From: Mucilaginibacter sp.
GTDB taxonomy: Bacteria; Bacteroidota; Bacteroidia; Sphingobacteriales; Sphingobacteriaceae
Assembly: GCF_028288105.1 (NCBI RefSeq)
Contig: NZ_JAQBOI010000033.1
Coordinates: forward strand, 1-42,500
DNA length: 42,500 bases
Direction of reading: 5' to 3'
Below, piece after piece: positions 24,138-31,997 of the stretch (position 1 is the stretch's first letter; every line of letters begins with the position of its first letter). A program made the position numbers and the translations under genes. The notes below the pieces were generated by a model. That model did not search any database. It worked only from the letters and a program-made list of their open reading frames with translations, and was not told where the DNA came from.

Positions 24138-25625
24138 ATGAAAAAGCAGATTAACATAGATGATTATCATAAGTACAGCCATAAAGCCAAAACCCTGCTG
24201 CTGGTATGCATGTTCCTTATAACTTTAATGCTTGCAGTATTTACAGGCAAAGCAGCCGATAAGAAGGTTATAACTAAAACCTATCAAAAAGAGCTTTCCG
24301 ATGAAATAGCAAGGCAACTTGGCGCAGAGAAACTGCCTTTGAATTTTCCACTATCCGTAAAGCGGTTTTACCAGCAGCGGCAGTTTAACCAAAACTGGAT
24401 AGTTAAGGAAGCTGACGCCGGGCAAACCTGGGCGGCTATGCTCATGATAGATTGCGTTTTGCAGTTTGGGCTTAACCAGGCCGATTATCATCCCAACGAG
24501 TTATTATATAGCAAACTTCACGATATTTTAGAACGGCCGGGTCAGGTATCGCTTAACCAGCAAGCGCGTTTCGAAATTATGTTGACCGATGCCATGCTAT
24601 CATTTATAAATAATCTGCATTTTGGTAAATTCAATCCGCAATATCCTGCTTCAAAAATTGACAAAGGCATGTTAGCTTTTGATGCGATAGGCCTTATAAA
24701 TAAGGCAATGCTTAGTAAAGATTTTATGCAAGCCATTGTTAGCGCACAGCCGCAAAATAAGTTGTATCAAAACCTTCAGGGGCGTATGCATATTGTGGCT
24801 GGTGCGCAGTTGGGCGATTGTTATGAATTTCCCGAAGCTGACGTACGCAAGATGGCGCTCAATATGGAACGTTTAAGATGGGGCGCACTTGATACTGATA
24901 ATTATATTCAAGTTAACGTTCCGTCTTATAAATTGAGCTTTTATCATAAGGGGGAAGTAGACACCTTTAGGGTAGTAGTGGGTAAGGCAGGAAACCCTAC
25001 TCCAACCTTAAGTAGCAATATTAAATACTTTACTACCGCACCTGAGTGGAAGGTGCCGCAAAAAATATTTGTAAAAGAGCTGTTGCCGAAAGCCATTAGT
25101 GATACTGCATATTTAACCAATAATCATTATTCTATATACAACGAAGCGGGAATGTTGATCAATCCTAACAAAATCTATTTACTAAAAATAAAACAAGCTC
25201 CGCAACGCTATCGTGCAACTCAATCGGCAGGGTGCGACAATGCACTTGGGCAGGTTGTATTTAGGTTTGCCAATATTTACGATATCTACTTACATGATAC
25301 GCCCGAACAGGATTTCTTTTACAGAAAAAACCGCGCCTTAAGCCATGGCTGTATCAGGGTACAAAATGCTGCTAAACTTGCTAAAATATTATTGATTAAT
25401 GACGATGCGCAAAAAACGCTGCCAATAATGGAAAAAGCCCTCGACGACGGAATTAAAAAGAATTTTTTTCTGAAAAAGCCTATTCCAATTGCGGTAACCT
25501 ACCTAACCTGCGAGATTGTTGATGGTGCACTAATTGTTTATGACGACATCTACAAACTTGATAATAGCCTTGATATGCTTTTGTATAAAAAGGACGACCA
25601 AACCCTAAAAATAACTCAAAATTAA
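24138..25625 (+). CDS. L,D-transpeptidase (YcbB-like)
   Basis: Peptidoglycan enzyme that makes 3-3 cross-links or attaches proteins through a Cys active site. The 495-aa protein has an N-terminal membrane anchor (TLLLVCMFLITLMLAVFTG), then a YcbB/scaffold-type helical region with FYQQRQFNQNW around residue 80 and LTDAMLSFINNLHFGKFNP around 155. The YkuD catalytic domain runs from about 250 (NYIQVNVPSYKLSFYHKGE) to SHGCIRVQNAAKLA, with the nucleophile Cys405 and the conserved His before it. FRVVVGKAGNPTPTLSSNI and EWKVPQKI are typical. All catalytic parts are present. It is followed 11 bp later by the orphan PEP-synthase-like gene and preceded by an Fnr-like promoter, which suggests wall remodelling under low oxygen (inference). 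Confidence 0.9.
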   Translation: MKKQINIDDYHKYSHKAKTLLLVCMFLITLMLAVFTGKAADKKVITKTYQKELSDEIARQLGAEKLPLNFPLSVKRFYQQRQFNQNWIVKEADAGQTWAAMLMIDCVLQFGLNQADYHPNELLYSKLHDILERPGQVSLNQQARFEIMLTDAMLSFINNLHFGKFNPQYPASKIDKGMLAFDAIGLINKAMLSKDFMQAIVSAQPQNKLYQNLQGRMHIVAGAQLGDCYEFPEADVRKMALNMERLRWGALDTDNYIQVNVPSYKLSFYHKGEVDTFRVVVGKAGNPTPTLSSNIKYFTTAPEWKVPQKIFVKELLPKAISDTAYLTNNHYSIYNEAGMLINPNKIYLLKIKQAPQRYRATQSAGCDNALGQVVFRFANIYDIYLHDTPEQDFFYRKNRALSHGCIRVQNAAKLAKILLINDDAQKTLPIMEKALDDGIKKNFFLKKPIPIAVTYLTCEIVDGALIVYDDIYKLDNSLDMLLYKKDDQTLKITQN

Positions 25626-25636
25626 CCTTCACAGAT

Positions 25637-26695
25637 ATGGAAAAATTCATAAAAGAAATAGACGATATTAACCTGAGTTGTATAAGCCAGGCAGGTTACA
25701 AGAGTGCCTATATAGGCGAACTGCATCAATACAACCGTAATGGGTTGTTACTGGCAAACGGTTTTGTAGTTACAACTGCTGCTTACAAGAATTTTATATC
25801 ATATAATGATTTAGAAAATCAACTCATTATAACTTTAAATGACCTCAGACTTAATGATGCAATTGATTTTGAAAAAATAAGTTTAAGGGCAAAGCAAATG
25901 ATCATGCAATCGGAAATGCCGGCCGATCTTGGGATGGCAATTATTGGTGCTTACGACTATATGTGTGATTTGGCAGAACAACCTGTTTGCGTAAGCACAA
26001 GTTTTACATTTGAAATGCCATTTGATAACACAGATAAAACAATCGAAACTAATTTGAATGTACAGGGCCATTGCGCCTTGCTGTATGCTGTACGTAAGTG
26101 TTTTGCAAACCTTTTCAGTATATCGGCTTTACATCATATTGCTTTAAATAAAGTAGATATCGGGAGTTTGGATGTGGCCGTTTGTATTCAAAAAATGATA
26201 AGAGCAGATAAAGCATGTGCCGGTGCCGGGCTAACTACAGATTTGAGTTTTAAAGATGAAAATGTAATGCATATTACCGGAAGTTGGGGGCTTGGTAATA
26301 GAACTGTTGGCCTTGATAATGAAAATGACGAATACTGGATATTTAAGCCTTCGCTGGCAGGGAAAATGTCTTTGCTTGAAATGAAACTGGGTGCAAAAAC
26401 AAAAATGCTTATGGTTGCTAAGGAGGATGATTACAGCTTGCAAACAATTGAAACGAAAACACCTGGCGGCATTCAACATCGTTATGTGTTAAATTTAAAG
26501 GAAATTGAAGGCCTGGGAAAATGTGGTTTGCTGATAGAGCAGCATTTTAAAAAACCTATGCTTTTCCGATGGGCTAAAGATGGCTTAAATAATCAAATCT
26601 ATATTCTGTCTATACATCCGGAAGATACAAGGCCGAAACTCCCAATTAACGATTTATCTAAAACATCTGACTTTTACGGTGAGGTAGCTAAATGA
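25637..26695 (+). CDS. Orphan PEP-synthase N-terminal (ATP-grasp) domain protein, probably altered
   Basis: The 352-aa protein resembles only the first half of PEP synthase/pyruvate phosphate dikinase (full enzymes have about 800-900 aa). Landmarks: AGYKSAYIGELHQ...LLLANGFVVTTAAYKNF at the start; ETNLNVQGHCALLYAVRKCFANLFS around 140; VAVCIQKMIRADKACAGAGLTTDL around 185; GSWGLGNRTVG then DEYWIFKPSL around 215. The SSA-x-E-D block that normally precedes is replaced by CVSTSFTFEMPF, and the SG-V-x-F-T loop by AGAGLTT. The phosphohistidine and PEP/pyruvate barrel domains are absent, without a frameshift or following fragment. So it probably does not make PEP; a binding, regulatory or different kinase role is possible. 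Second gene of the L,D-transpeptidase operon. Confidence 0.75.
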   Translation: MEKFIKEIDDINLSCISQAGYKSAYIGELHQYNRNGLLLANGFVVTTAAYKNFISYNDLENQLIITLNDLRLNDAIDFEKISLRAKQMIMQSEMPADLGMAIIGAYDYMCDLAEQPVCVSTSFTFEMPFDNTDKTIETNLNVQGHCALLYAVRKCFANLFSISALHHIALNKVDIGSLDVAVCIQKMIRADKACAGAGLTTDLSFKDENVMHITGSWGLGNRTVGLDNENDEYWIFKPSLAGKMSLLEMKLGAKTKMLMVAKEDDYSLQTIETKTPGGIQHRYVLNLKEIEGLGKCGLLIEQHFKKPMLFRWAKDGLNNQIYILSIHPEDTRPKLPINDLSKTSDFYGEVAK

Positions 26696-26725
26696 TCAAG
26701 GTCAGGAAAAGAAAATGCTGTTATA

Positions 26726-26768
26726 TGATAACGGTCATTATTTAAATGGCGTGATACAAGCAAATTTG
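26726..26768 (+). promoter_or_regulatory. Fnr-like box and -7 element for the universal stress gene
   Basis: TGATaacgGTCA (26726-26737) is followed by CAAATTTG (26761-26768; one mismatch to TAnnTTTG), centres exactly 33 bp apart. Box centre 57.5 bp from ATG 26789. Confidence 0.6.
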
Positions 26769-26788
26769 TAAGCATAAAACCAATAAAG

Positions 26789-27643
26789 ATGAAAACGATA
26801 CTTGTGCCAACAGATTTTTCGCCTTCAGCCAATAACGCTGCAAAATATGCTCTTAAGATCGCTCAAAAAGTAAAAGCAAACATCAAACTTTGTAACGCTA
26901 TAAAAGTGCCTGCAGAATCTGTTTTTGCGGCACAGGTTGCCTGGCCGCTGGAGGATATCGAACATTTAAAAGATGGGTCGGCGGCGGAACTGATCTATCT
27001 CAAAGAGGTTCTACTTCAACAAATAGATAACGAAAGTGGTAGTTTCCGGCCGGCAGTACAGCGTTCCACCGGCGTAGGCAGTGTAATAGATTATGTCAGG
27101 AATATTGTTTATGATGATCATATAGACATGGTGGTAATGGGGATGTCTGGAGCTAACACGTTTTCGCGTTTTGTACTTGGAAGCAACAGTCGTGATCTGA
27201 TAAATAAGGCAGATTTCCCATTATTACTAATACCTAAAGGGCATGATTACCGCCCCATAAAAAAAATTGGCTTTGCAACTGATTTAAGCGGAACCGATAT
27301 TAATGCTTTGCATTCGCTTGCCAACTTCGCCAGGTATTTTAATGCGGAGATTCTTGTAAGTCACGTTTTGCAAAACCCCGGACAGGACCAGAAACAAGTC
27401 GATGCATTTTTAAGTGATGTTACCTGTAAAGTAGACTACCCTCATATTTATTATCGCGCCCTGCAAAGTGACAGTATAAAGAACGGCCTGCAATGGCTAA
27501 CCGAGAACGGCCAGATAGATGTCTTAGTGATGGTACATCGTGATCACAACTTTTTTAATAATAGCTATACCCAGAAGCTTGCTATTAAAAGTAAGGTGCC
27601 ATTATTAGTTTTGCCGAGTGGGTTTAATAAGTTCTTGATATAG
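26789..27643 (+). CDS. Tandem universal stress protein (UspA family)
   Basis: 284 aa containing two Usp domains. The first starts MKTILVPTDFSPSANNAAKYALKIA and ends with MVVMGMSGANTFSRFVLGSNSRDLINKADFPLLLIPKG, whose G-x2-G-x9-GS-x-S pattern is the ATP-binding type. The second starts IKKIGFATDLSGTDINALHSLANFARYF and ends VLVMVHRDHNFFNNSYTQKLAIKSKVPLLVLPSG, lacking the glycine pattern, so only the first half should bind nucleotide. Single-gene unit behind an Fnr-like promoter. Usp genes are common members of low-oxygen regulons in other bacteria. Confidence 0.93.
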   Translation: MKTILVPTDFSPSANNAAKYALKIAQKVKANIKLCNAIKVPAESVFAAQVAWPLEDIEHLKDGSAAELIYLKEVLLQQIDNESGSFRPAVQRSTGVGSVIDYVRNIVYDDHIDMVVMGMSGANTFSRFVLGSNSRDLINKADFPLLLIPKGHDYRPIKKIGFATDLSGTDINALHSLANFARYFNAEILVSHVLQNPGQDQKQVDAFLSDVTCKVDYPHIYYRALQSDSIKNGLQWLTENGQIDVLVMVHRDHNFFNNSYTQKLAIKSKVPLLVLPSGFNKFLI

Positions 27644-27827
27644 GGTTGACTGTAGTTCGGCCATATAATATAGCCGAGTATAAAAGTGTTTTGTCAGATT
27701 TAAACCTATGAAATTGATAAGCAGCCCAACTATCACTTTAAAGTGGATAAAATTAGTTACTTCCTAAGCTATAAATCAAGATGTTTGCCTATTGAACATG
27801 TTGACTTATAGCACTTTATAAGCTCTT

Positions 27828-27875
27828 TGGTGACCTATGGGTCTTTGTATGTAACAGGTCACCAATAGGTCACCA
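27828..27875. repeat. Three copies of the 9-mer AGGTCACCA, one inverted
   Basis: TGGTGACCT (27828-27836) faces AGGTCACCA at 27856-27864 and at 27867-27875; the two direct copies are 11 bp apart, about one helical turn. The outer pair extends to a perfect 11-bp inverted repeat (27828-27838 with 27865-27875). It lies in the 330-bp gap between the universal stress gene and tRNA-Ser, with no gene in it. It may be an operator or part of a small RNA ending at the terminator at 27919-27953. Confidence 0.6.
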
Positions 27876-27918
27876 GAAGAATGCGATTTATTGAATATTT
27901 TGGGTAGGTCTTAAAACA

Positions 27919-27953
27919 AAAAACGCCTTAAATGATGCATTTAAGGCGTTTTT
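27919..27953. terminator. Strong bidirectional hairpin terminator
   Basis: A perfect 15-bp stem (27919-27933 with 27939-27953, loop GATGC) starting AAAAACGCC and ending GGCGTTTTT gives a U-run in both directions. It can end tRNA-Ser transcription on the minus strand and anything coming from the left on the plus strand. Confidence 0.9.
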
Positions 27954-27975
27954 GAATTGTTTGATATGTTATCAG

Positions 27976-28060
27976 CGGAGAGCTAGGGATTCGAACCCCA
28001 GGACCTGTTACAGTCAACAGTTTTCAAGACTGCCGCAATCGACCACTCTGCCAGCTCTCC
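27976..28060 (-). tRNA. tRNA-Ser (anticodon UGA)
   Basis: On the minus strand the sequence runs from GGAGAGC at 28060 to GCTCTCC plus discriminator G at 27976, a 7-bp acceptor stem. It has a serine-type long variable arm, a T-arm with GGTTCGAATCC, and the anticodon stem/loop GCAGT-CTTGAAA-ACTGT, anticodon TGA, reading UCA and related codons. Length is 85 nt; CCA is not encoded. It lies downstream of the YihY gene. Confidence 0.95.
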
Positions 28061-28147
28061 GGGGACAAAAGTACAAATCCGGGGCGAATTGCCAAACTTG
28101 ATGTTAACTTTTTTTAAACTAATTATAAACGGTTGATTGTCACTTGC

Positions 28148-29128
28148 TTATTTAGCAGAATCGTCTGTTTTTTTGGTTCGGAAGGTGTTAAAACGCGGTT
28201 TTGCTATACGAATAGTACGCTTGGAAAGGTCAACACTGGCGTTTAATTCAAACCCAATGAGCAATATCATCGAGTTTAGGTACATATATATCATTACTAC
28301 TATCAATGTACCAATGGCACCATAAACCGTGTTGTATGATGAAAAATTATTGGTGTAGTAGGTAAACCCGATAGAGGTTAATATGGCCAATGATGTAGCC
28401 AGTATAGAGCCGGGGTTAATAAACTTCCATTTGCGCTTGTTTGAAGGCCCATAGCGGTACAGTATACAAATGCTGATGAAGAATATCACCAATATTATTA
28501 ACCACCGTGAGAAGGCTATTAACCAGAACCAGAACTGCGCGTCGCTGTCAAATTTTGTTTTAATAAAGTTTATCACATATTGCCCCGCTATCATAATTGT
28601 AATAGCCACCAGTAATGCAACGCTTATTACCACGGTTAGGATGAGAGCTATCAATCGTCTTTTTAACCAGGTACGTGTTTCCAGTATCAGCGACGATTTA
28701 TTAAAGGCCTGCATTAAATTACTTACACCATTTGTGGCAAAATACAAAGCCGTTAAAAAACCAACGGATAGTAGTTTGCCATTTTGGCGCGCTATAATAT
28801 CAAAAATGGTATCATGGAATGCGCCATAAGCATTTGTCGGCATTATCATCGCGAAAAGTTCCAGCAAGTCTTTCTGAAACCCTTTTATAGGTATATAGGC
28901 TATCAGTGTAAATAAAAATATAATGGCCGGGAAAAGGGCCAGCATAAAATTATAGGCCAATGCTGCCGCGCGGTTTGCTAACGAAGTTTTTTGTATCTCC
29001 ATTATAAAAAACACAACAACAGTGTATAGGGGCAACGGCCTGAAACCAGGGATGTAAACAGTTTTAGCCCAGTCGGTAAGGTATTGGTAAAACTTAAAGT
29101 GCAGTAAAATTCTGTGCGCCCATTTCAT
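28148..29128 (-). CDS. YihY/virulence factor BrkB family membrane protein
   Basis: The 326-aa product has about six membrane helices and the family landmarks SLANRAAALAYNFMLALFPAIIFLFTLIAYIP near the N-terminus, a central FATNGVSNLMQAFNKS, and YGAIGTLIVVMIYMYLNSMILLIGFELNAS towards the C-terminus. The family was once annotated as ribonuclease BN by mistake; its transport role is not established. The last 30 residues are basic and polar. Last protein gene of the minus-strand series PASTA-rhodanese-mltG-thioesterase-yihY, 11 bp after the thioesterase. Confidence 0.9.
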   Translation of the reverse strand: MKWAHRILLHFKFYQYLTDWAKTVYIPGFRPLPLYTVVVFFIMEIQKTSLANRAAALAYNFMLALFPAIIFLFTLIAYIPIKGFQKDLLELFAMIMPTNAYGAFHDTIFDIIARQNGKLLSVGFLTALYFATNGVSNLMQAFNKSSLILETRTWLKRRLIALILTVVISVALLVAITIMIAGQYVINFIKTKFDSDAQFWFWLIAFSRWLIILVIFFISICILYRYGPSNKRKWKFINPGSILATSLAILTSIGFTYYTNNFSSYNTVYGAIGTLIVVMIYMYLNSMILLIGFELNASVDLSKRTIRIAKPRFNTFRTKKTDDSAK

Positions 29129-29139
29129 TATGGCTAAAA

Positions 29140-29547
29140 TTACTCAAAAAAAGGCTTTAGTTTTTCAATAAAATCAGACGGGGGCAGGCAAGGGCGATTG
29201 GTTTTCATATTAACGAAGGCCAGCAGCGTTTCGGCAACGTGTATCAGCTCTTCCCGTTCGTTAAACAGCTCGTACCTGAAATGGATCTTCACACCCGGCA
29301 TTTTATCCATTATTACGTTGATGGTTATTTCCTCATCATAACGGGCTGGTTTAAGATACTTGCACTTCAGCTCCAGTACCGGCATCATAATGCCCGATGC
29401 TTCCATGCCGCTGTAAGTAAGGCCCAGGCTGCGCAGCATTTCTACACGGCCCACCTCAAAAAACTCGGCGTAGTTGCCATAGTACATATAACCCATCTGG
29501 TCGGTTTCGCCGTAGCGTACCCTCAATTTTGTGGCGTTCTGGAACAT
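29140..29547 (-). CDS. Acyl-CoA thioesterase, 4HBT/YbgC family
   Basis: 135 aa with the hot-dog fold signature RVRYGETDQMGYMYYGNYAEFFEVGRVEMLRSLGLTYSGME: the Asp of ETDQMG is the catalytic residue, and YGNY replaces the commoner H-x-NY. The rest (LKCKYLKPARYDEEI, FRYELFNEREELIHVAETLLAFVN) is typical. It hydrolyses acyl-CoA; chain length cannot be read from sequence. Its ATG shares a base with the mltG stop. Confidence 0.88.
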   Translation of the reverse strand: MFQNATKLRVRYGETDQMGYMYYGNYAEFFEVGRVEMLRSLGLTYSGMEASGIMMPVLELKCKYLKPARYDEEITINVIMDKMPGVKIHFRYELFNEREELIHVAETLLAFVNMKTNRPCLPPSDFIEKLKPFFE

Positions 29548-30566
29548 TAGCGTTTAATATTCCTGTCGTTAAGCCCCTGCTGAAACTTGCGGGCGTTTAC
29601 ACGGTGGTCGGCCTCGTTGGTAGCAAAGGCATGGTTGCCGCTAAAATCCGCCTTGGCGCACATATACAGGTAGTCGGTTTTTTTATAATCAAGCACCGCA
29701 TTAATGGCGTTTACCGATGGCATCATGATAGGGCCTGGGGGCAAACCTTTATACATGTAAGTATTGTATGGCGAATTAGTAATTAAGTCACGATTAAGCA
29801 CGCGTTTAATGGTAAAATCGTTTACCGCGAAAATGACGGTAGGATCGGACTGCAGCTTCATCCCTTTGTTAAGACGGTTAAGATAAAGGCCTGCAATGGT
29901 GGGCATTTCATCATCATGCAAAGCTTCGGCATCTACAATTGATGCTAATACCGATACTTCCTGAGGGGTTAGTTTTATGTCGGCAGCTTTTTGCTTGCGC
30001 TCGGGCGTCCAAAACTTCTGGTAATTGTCATACATCCGCTTAAAAAATTTATCTGCCGATGTATTCCAGTAAAACTGGTAGGAGTTAGGGATAAAAACGG
30101 TATAAATATTATCGGTAGTAAAACCGTATTGCTCCGCAAACTTAGCCGAATCAAGCAATCTCAATATAGAAACTGAATCGGCCTCTATCTTTTTTGATAC
30201 AAAACCCGCGAACTGGTCTTTCAGCCTTAAATTATGAAATAATAAGGTTACCGGCTCCTGGTTGCCCGCTTTAAGCATATTTATAAAACTGCGATTGCTC
30301 ATGCCGCTTTTTAAGCGGTACTTACCAGGCTTAACCCTAAGGTATTTCATGTTATGTGCCGACCACAGAAAAGTGGTGGTATCTTTAACAATCCCCTGTT
30401 CACGTATGGTTTTGTAAACCTCGTCAAAGGTAGATCCTGTGCGTATGTACAGGTATTCCTGCTTATCGGTAACGTTCGGCCCAAAATAGCGCAGGTAATA
30501 AAATACGCCGGTTGCTGCCAGTGATATGATGATGATTACCACCAGCGCGATCACAAATTTTTTCAT
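29547..30566 (-). CDS. mltG: Endolytic peptidoglycan transglycosylase MltG (YceG-like)
   Basis: 339 aa with an N-terminal membrane anchor (FVIALVVIIIISLAATGVFYYL), a LysM-like lobe (RTGSTFDEVYKTIREQGI), then the catalytic domain: FIPNSYQFYWNTSADKFFKRM, SVLASIVDAEALHDDEMPTIAGLYLNRLNKGMKLQSDPTVIFA, and NTYMYKGLPPGPIMMPSVNAINA. The catalytic Glu is the one in VDAEA; the E. coli protein has IEKET here. It cleaves nascent glycan strands and limits their length. Overlaps the thioesterase start by one base. Confidence 0.93.
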   Translation of the reverse strand: MKKFVIALVVIIIISLAATGVFYYLRYFGPNVTDKQEYLYIRTGSTFDEVYKTIREQGIVKDTTTFLWSAHNMKYLRVKPGKYRLKSGMSNRSFINMLKAGNQEPVTLLFHNLRLKDQFAGFVSKKIEADSVSILRLLDSAKFAEQYGFTTDNIYTVFIPNSYQFYWNTSADKFFKRMYDNYQKFWTPERKQKAADIKLTPQEVSVLASIVDAEALHDDEMPTIAGLYLNRLNKGMKLQSDPTVIFAVNDFTIKRVLNRDLITNSPYNTYMYKGLPPGPIMMPSVNAINAVLDYKKTDYLYMCAKADFSGNHAFATNEADHRVNARKFQQGLNDRNIKR

Positions 30567-30584
30567 ATATAAATGGGAAGTTTT

Positions 30585-30893
30585 TTATTTATTGTTTAGT
30601 TTTTGCAGCGCTTTAAGTCCGCCTTTTAGGTTCACCACATTTTGGAACCCGCTTTCTGTTAAAATAGCCTGTGCCGTATCGCTCCTGATACCTGCACTGC
30701 AAATAACGATTATCTCGTCTGTTTTGTTGTAATTAATGCTGCTAATGTTTTGTTTCAATTTTGATACAGGGATATGCTGCCCGCCAATATTAAAAGTATG
30801 ATATTCTATCGCTTCTCTAACATCAAGCAGGTTTAAAGTATCGCCGGTTTGTATGCGTTGCTGTAATTTTGCCGCATCAATTTGCTGGGACAT
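30585..30893 (-). CDS. Single-domain rhodanese-like protein
   Basis: 102 aa consisting of one rhodanese domain: LNLLDVREAIEYHTFNIGGQHIPVSKL and the active-site loop IIVICSAGIRSDTAQAIL, with the persulfide-forming Cys followed by SAGIRS, then VVNLKGGLKAL. No signal peptide; probably a cytoplasmic sulfur carrier or transferase. It begins inside the last 17 bases of the PASTA gene and is followed by mltG 18 bp later. Confidence 0.88.
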   Translation of the reverse strand: MSQQIDAAKLQQRIQTGDTLNLLDVREAIEYHTFNIGGQHIPVSKLKQNISSINYNKTDEIIVICSAGIRSDTAQAILTESGFQNVVNLKGGLKALQKLNNK

Positions 30894-31671
30894 CGCTTGC
30901 TTTGCCTTGTGATACAGTTAAATTAATACGCGTACCAATACTGGCTTTACTCAAGGAATCACTCCGCATAGGCGATTGCGAAACCACTACTACATTGGTA
31001 GAATCCGTTATCGATCCCTCATAAGTAATAGTACCAATAGTAAGCCCTGCACCCCTAATAGAGAATTTAGCAGCATCCAGATCAAGATTTAACAGCTCTG
31101 GTATTTCTACCTCGCTTGCACCTTCGCCGTTACCCAGTACCAGGTCAAGCTTAGAGCCTTTAGGTATTTTGGTGCCCGGTTTTATAATTTGGCCGCCAAA
31201 GCGCACTTCCAGTACACGGTCACGGGCAATATCCGAACGATAGGTGGTATCACCAACTTTTAAGCCGTAGTTAGACAGGGTAGCCACCGCTTCACGATAA
31301 ATGCTTTGATCGGTAGTCAGATCCGGCAGGGAAACATTTGGCGCCAGTTGGGTCACCATGGTTAAGTATATGGTACGGTTTTCTTTAACGTTGGTGCCGG
31401 CATCAGGGTCTTGCTCTACAATGGTGCCGGGGGCAATGTCCGGTACATAAACCGAATCTATTTTATAGTTGAAGCCCTGCTCTGTAAGCAAGCTCATCGC
31501 TTTATCAACATTAAGGCCTTTTAGCTTTGGTACAGGTATGCCCTGGCCGTGGCGGGTGTACGAACTAAGGCTGAAAAAGGCTATTAAAACTATGCTGATA
31601 ACCGTGGCTACAACCAATAAAATGGTGTTTCTGAATTGCCTGGTTTTTAAATAAGCCCAAAAATTACTCAT
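30877..31671 (-). CDS. PASTA-domain membrane protein
   Basis: ATG at 31671 (MSNFWAYLKTRQFRN) gives 264 aa; nine more codons are open upstream. One membrane helix (TILLVVATVISIVLIAFFSL) is followed by SYTRHGQGIPVPKLKGLN, a motif seen at the start of Bacteroidota PASTA proteins. Three PASTA repeats follow (GLNVDKAMSLLTEQGF; TTDQSIYREAVATLSNYGL; NLDLDAAKFSIRGAGL), without a kinase or penicillin-binding domain. PASTA repeats bind peptidoglycan or muropeptides. It heads the minus-strand series with MltG. Confidence 0.88.
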   Translation of the reverse strand: MSNFWAYLKTRQFRNTILLVVATVISIVLIAFFSLSSYTRHGQGIPVPKLKGLNVDKAMSLLTEQGFNYKIDSVYVPDIAPGTIVEQDPDAGTNVKENRTIYLTMVTQLAPNVSLPDLTTDQSIYREAVATLSNYGLKVGDTTYRSDIARDRVLEVRFGGQIIKPGTKIPKGSKLDLVLGNGEGASEVEIPELLNLDLDAAKFSIRGAGLTIGTITYEGSITDSTNVVVVSQSPMRSDSLSKASIGTRINLTVSQGKASDVPAN

Positions 31672-31810
31672 GCGTTTCTGTAGGAAATTTAAGTTCAAAC
31701 ATAGGGATTTAATTTTAGATTTTAGATTTACGATTTTGGATTTGAATGTTAAAAAGCATACTGCTTATACGTAATAGCGTGGTGTTTTAACCTCTACTTT
31801 AGGTATTATG

Positions 31811-31889
31811 GCGTTGCCTGCGGCCCGGGCTTTACGCTCATACTGCACAGGCCTTGGGCGCGGGCCGGTATCCGCTTCAATCCCTAACG
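31811..31889 (+). repeat. Dispersed repeat family, copy A
   Basis: About 79 bp, running from GCGTTGCCTGCGG through TTTACGCTCATACTGCACAG to CAATCCCTAACG. The same sequence with few changes occurs at 34694-34773 (same strand) and inverted at 36878-36953. It is non-coding and sits in the 490-bp gap before the ABC permease gene, together with two perfect palindromes. Confidence 0.85.
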
Positions 31890-31909
31890 TGGTTGACCGT
31901 TGTAGCGGG

Positions 31910-31967
31910 AGACGCGAAGTATCGCGTCTCTACGGGGAATAATGTAGAGACGCGATACTTCGCGTCT
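31910..31967. repeat. Perfect 24-bp inverted repeat with nested palindromes
   Basis: The arms at 31910-31933 and 31944-31967 are exact reverse complements around a 10-nt loop. Each arm is itself a hairpin: AGACGCGA and TCGCGTCT around a 4-nt loop. RNA from here could fold as one long hairpin or two short ones. It has no T-run typical of a terminator. Confidence 0.9.
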
Positions 31968-31997
31968 TTGACAACATACAGGCAACGTCCCTTCCCG

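Noticed and set aside
27831..27843. TGACCTATGGGTC as a further Fnr-like box
   Set aside because: The second half-site does not match TCA at the required distance, and no gene follows on the plus strand.
27828..28060. tRNA-Ser as an integration site with attachment repeats
   Set aside because: No second copy of the tRNA 3' end and no integrase gene were found in the window.
29547..30566. Loss of the catalytic Glu in MltG (VDAEA in place of IEKET)
   Set aside because: Counting the E. coli sequence from memory puts the catalytic Glu at the second acidic position, which is conserved here.
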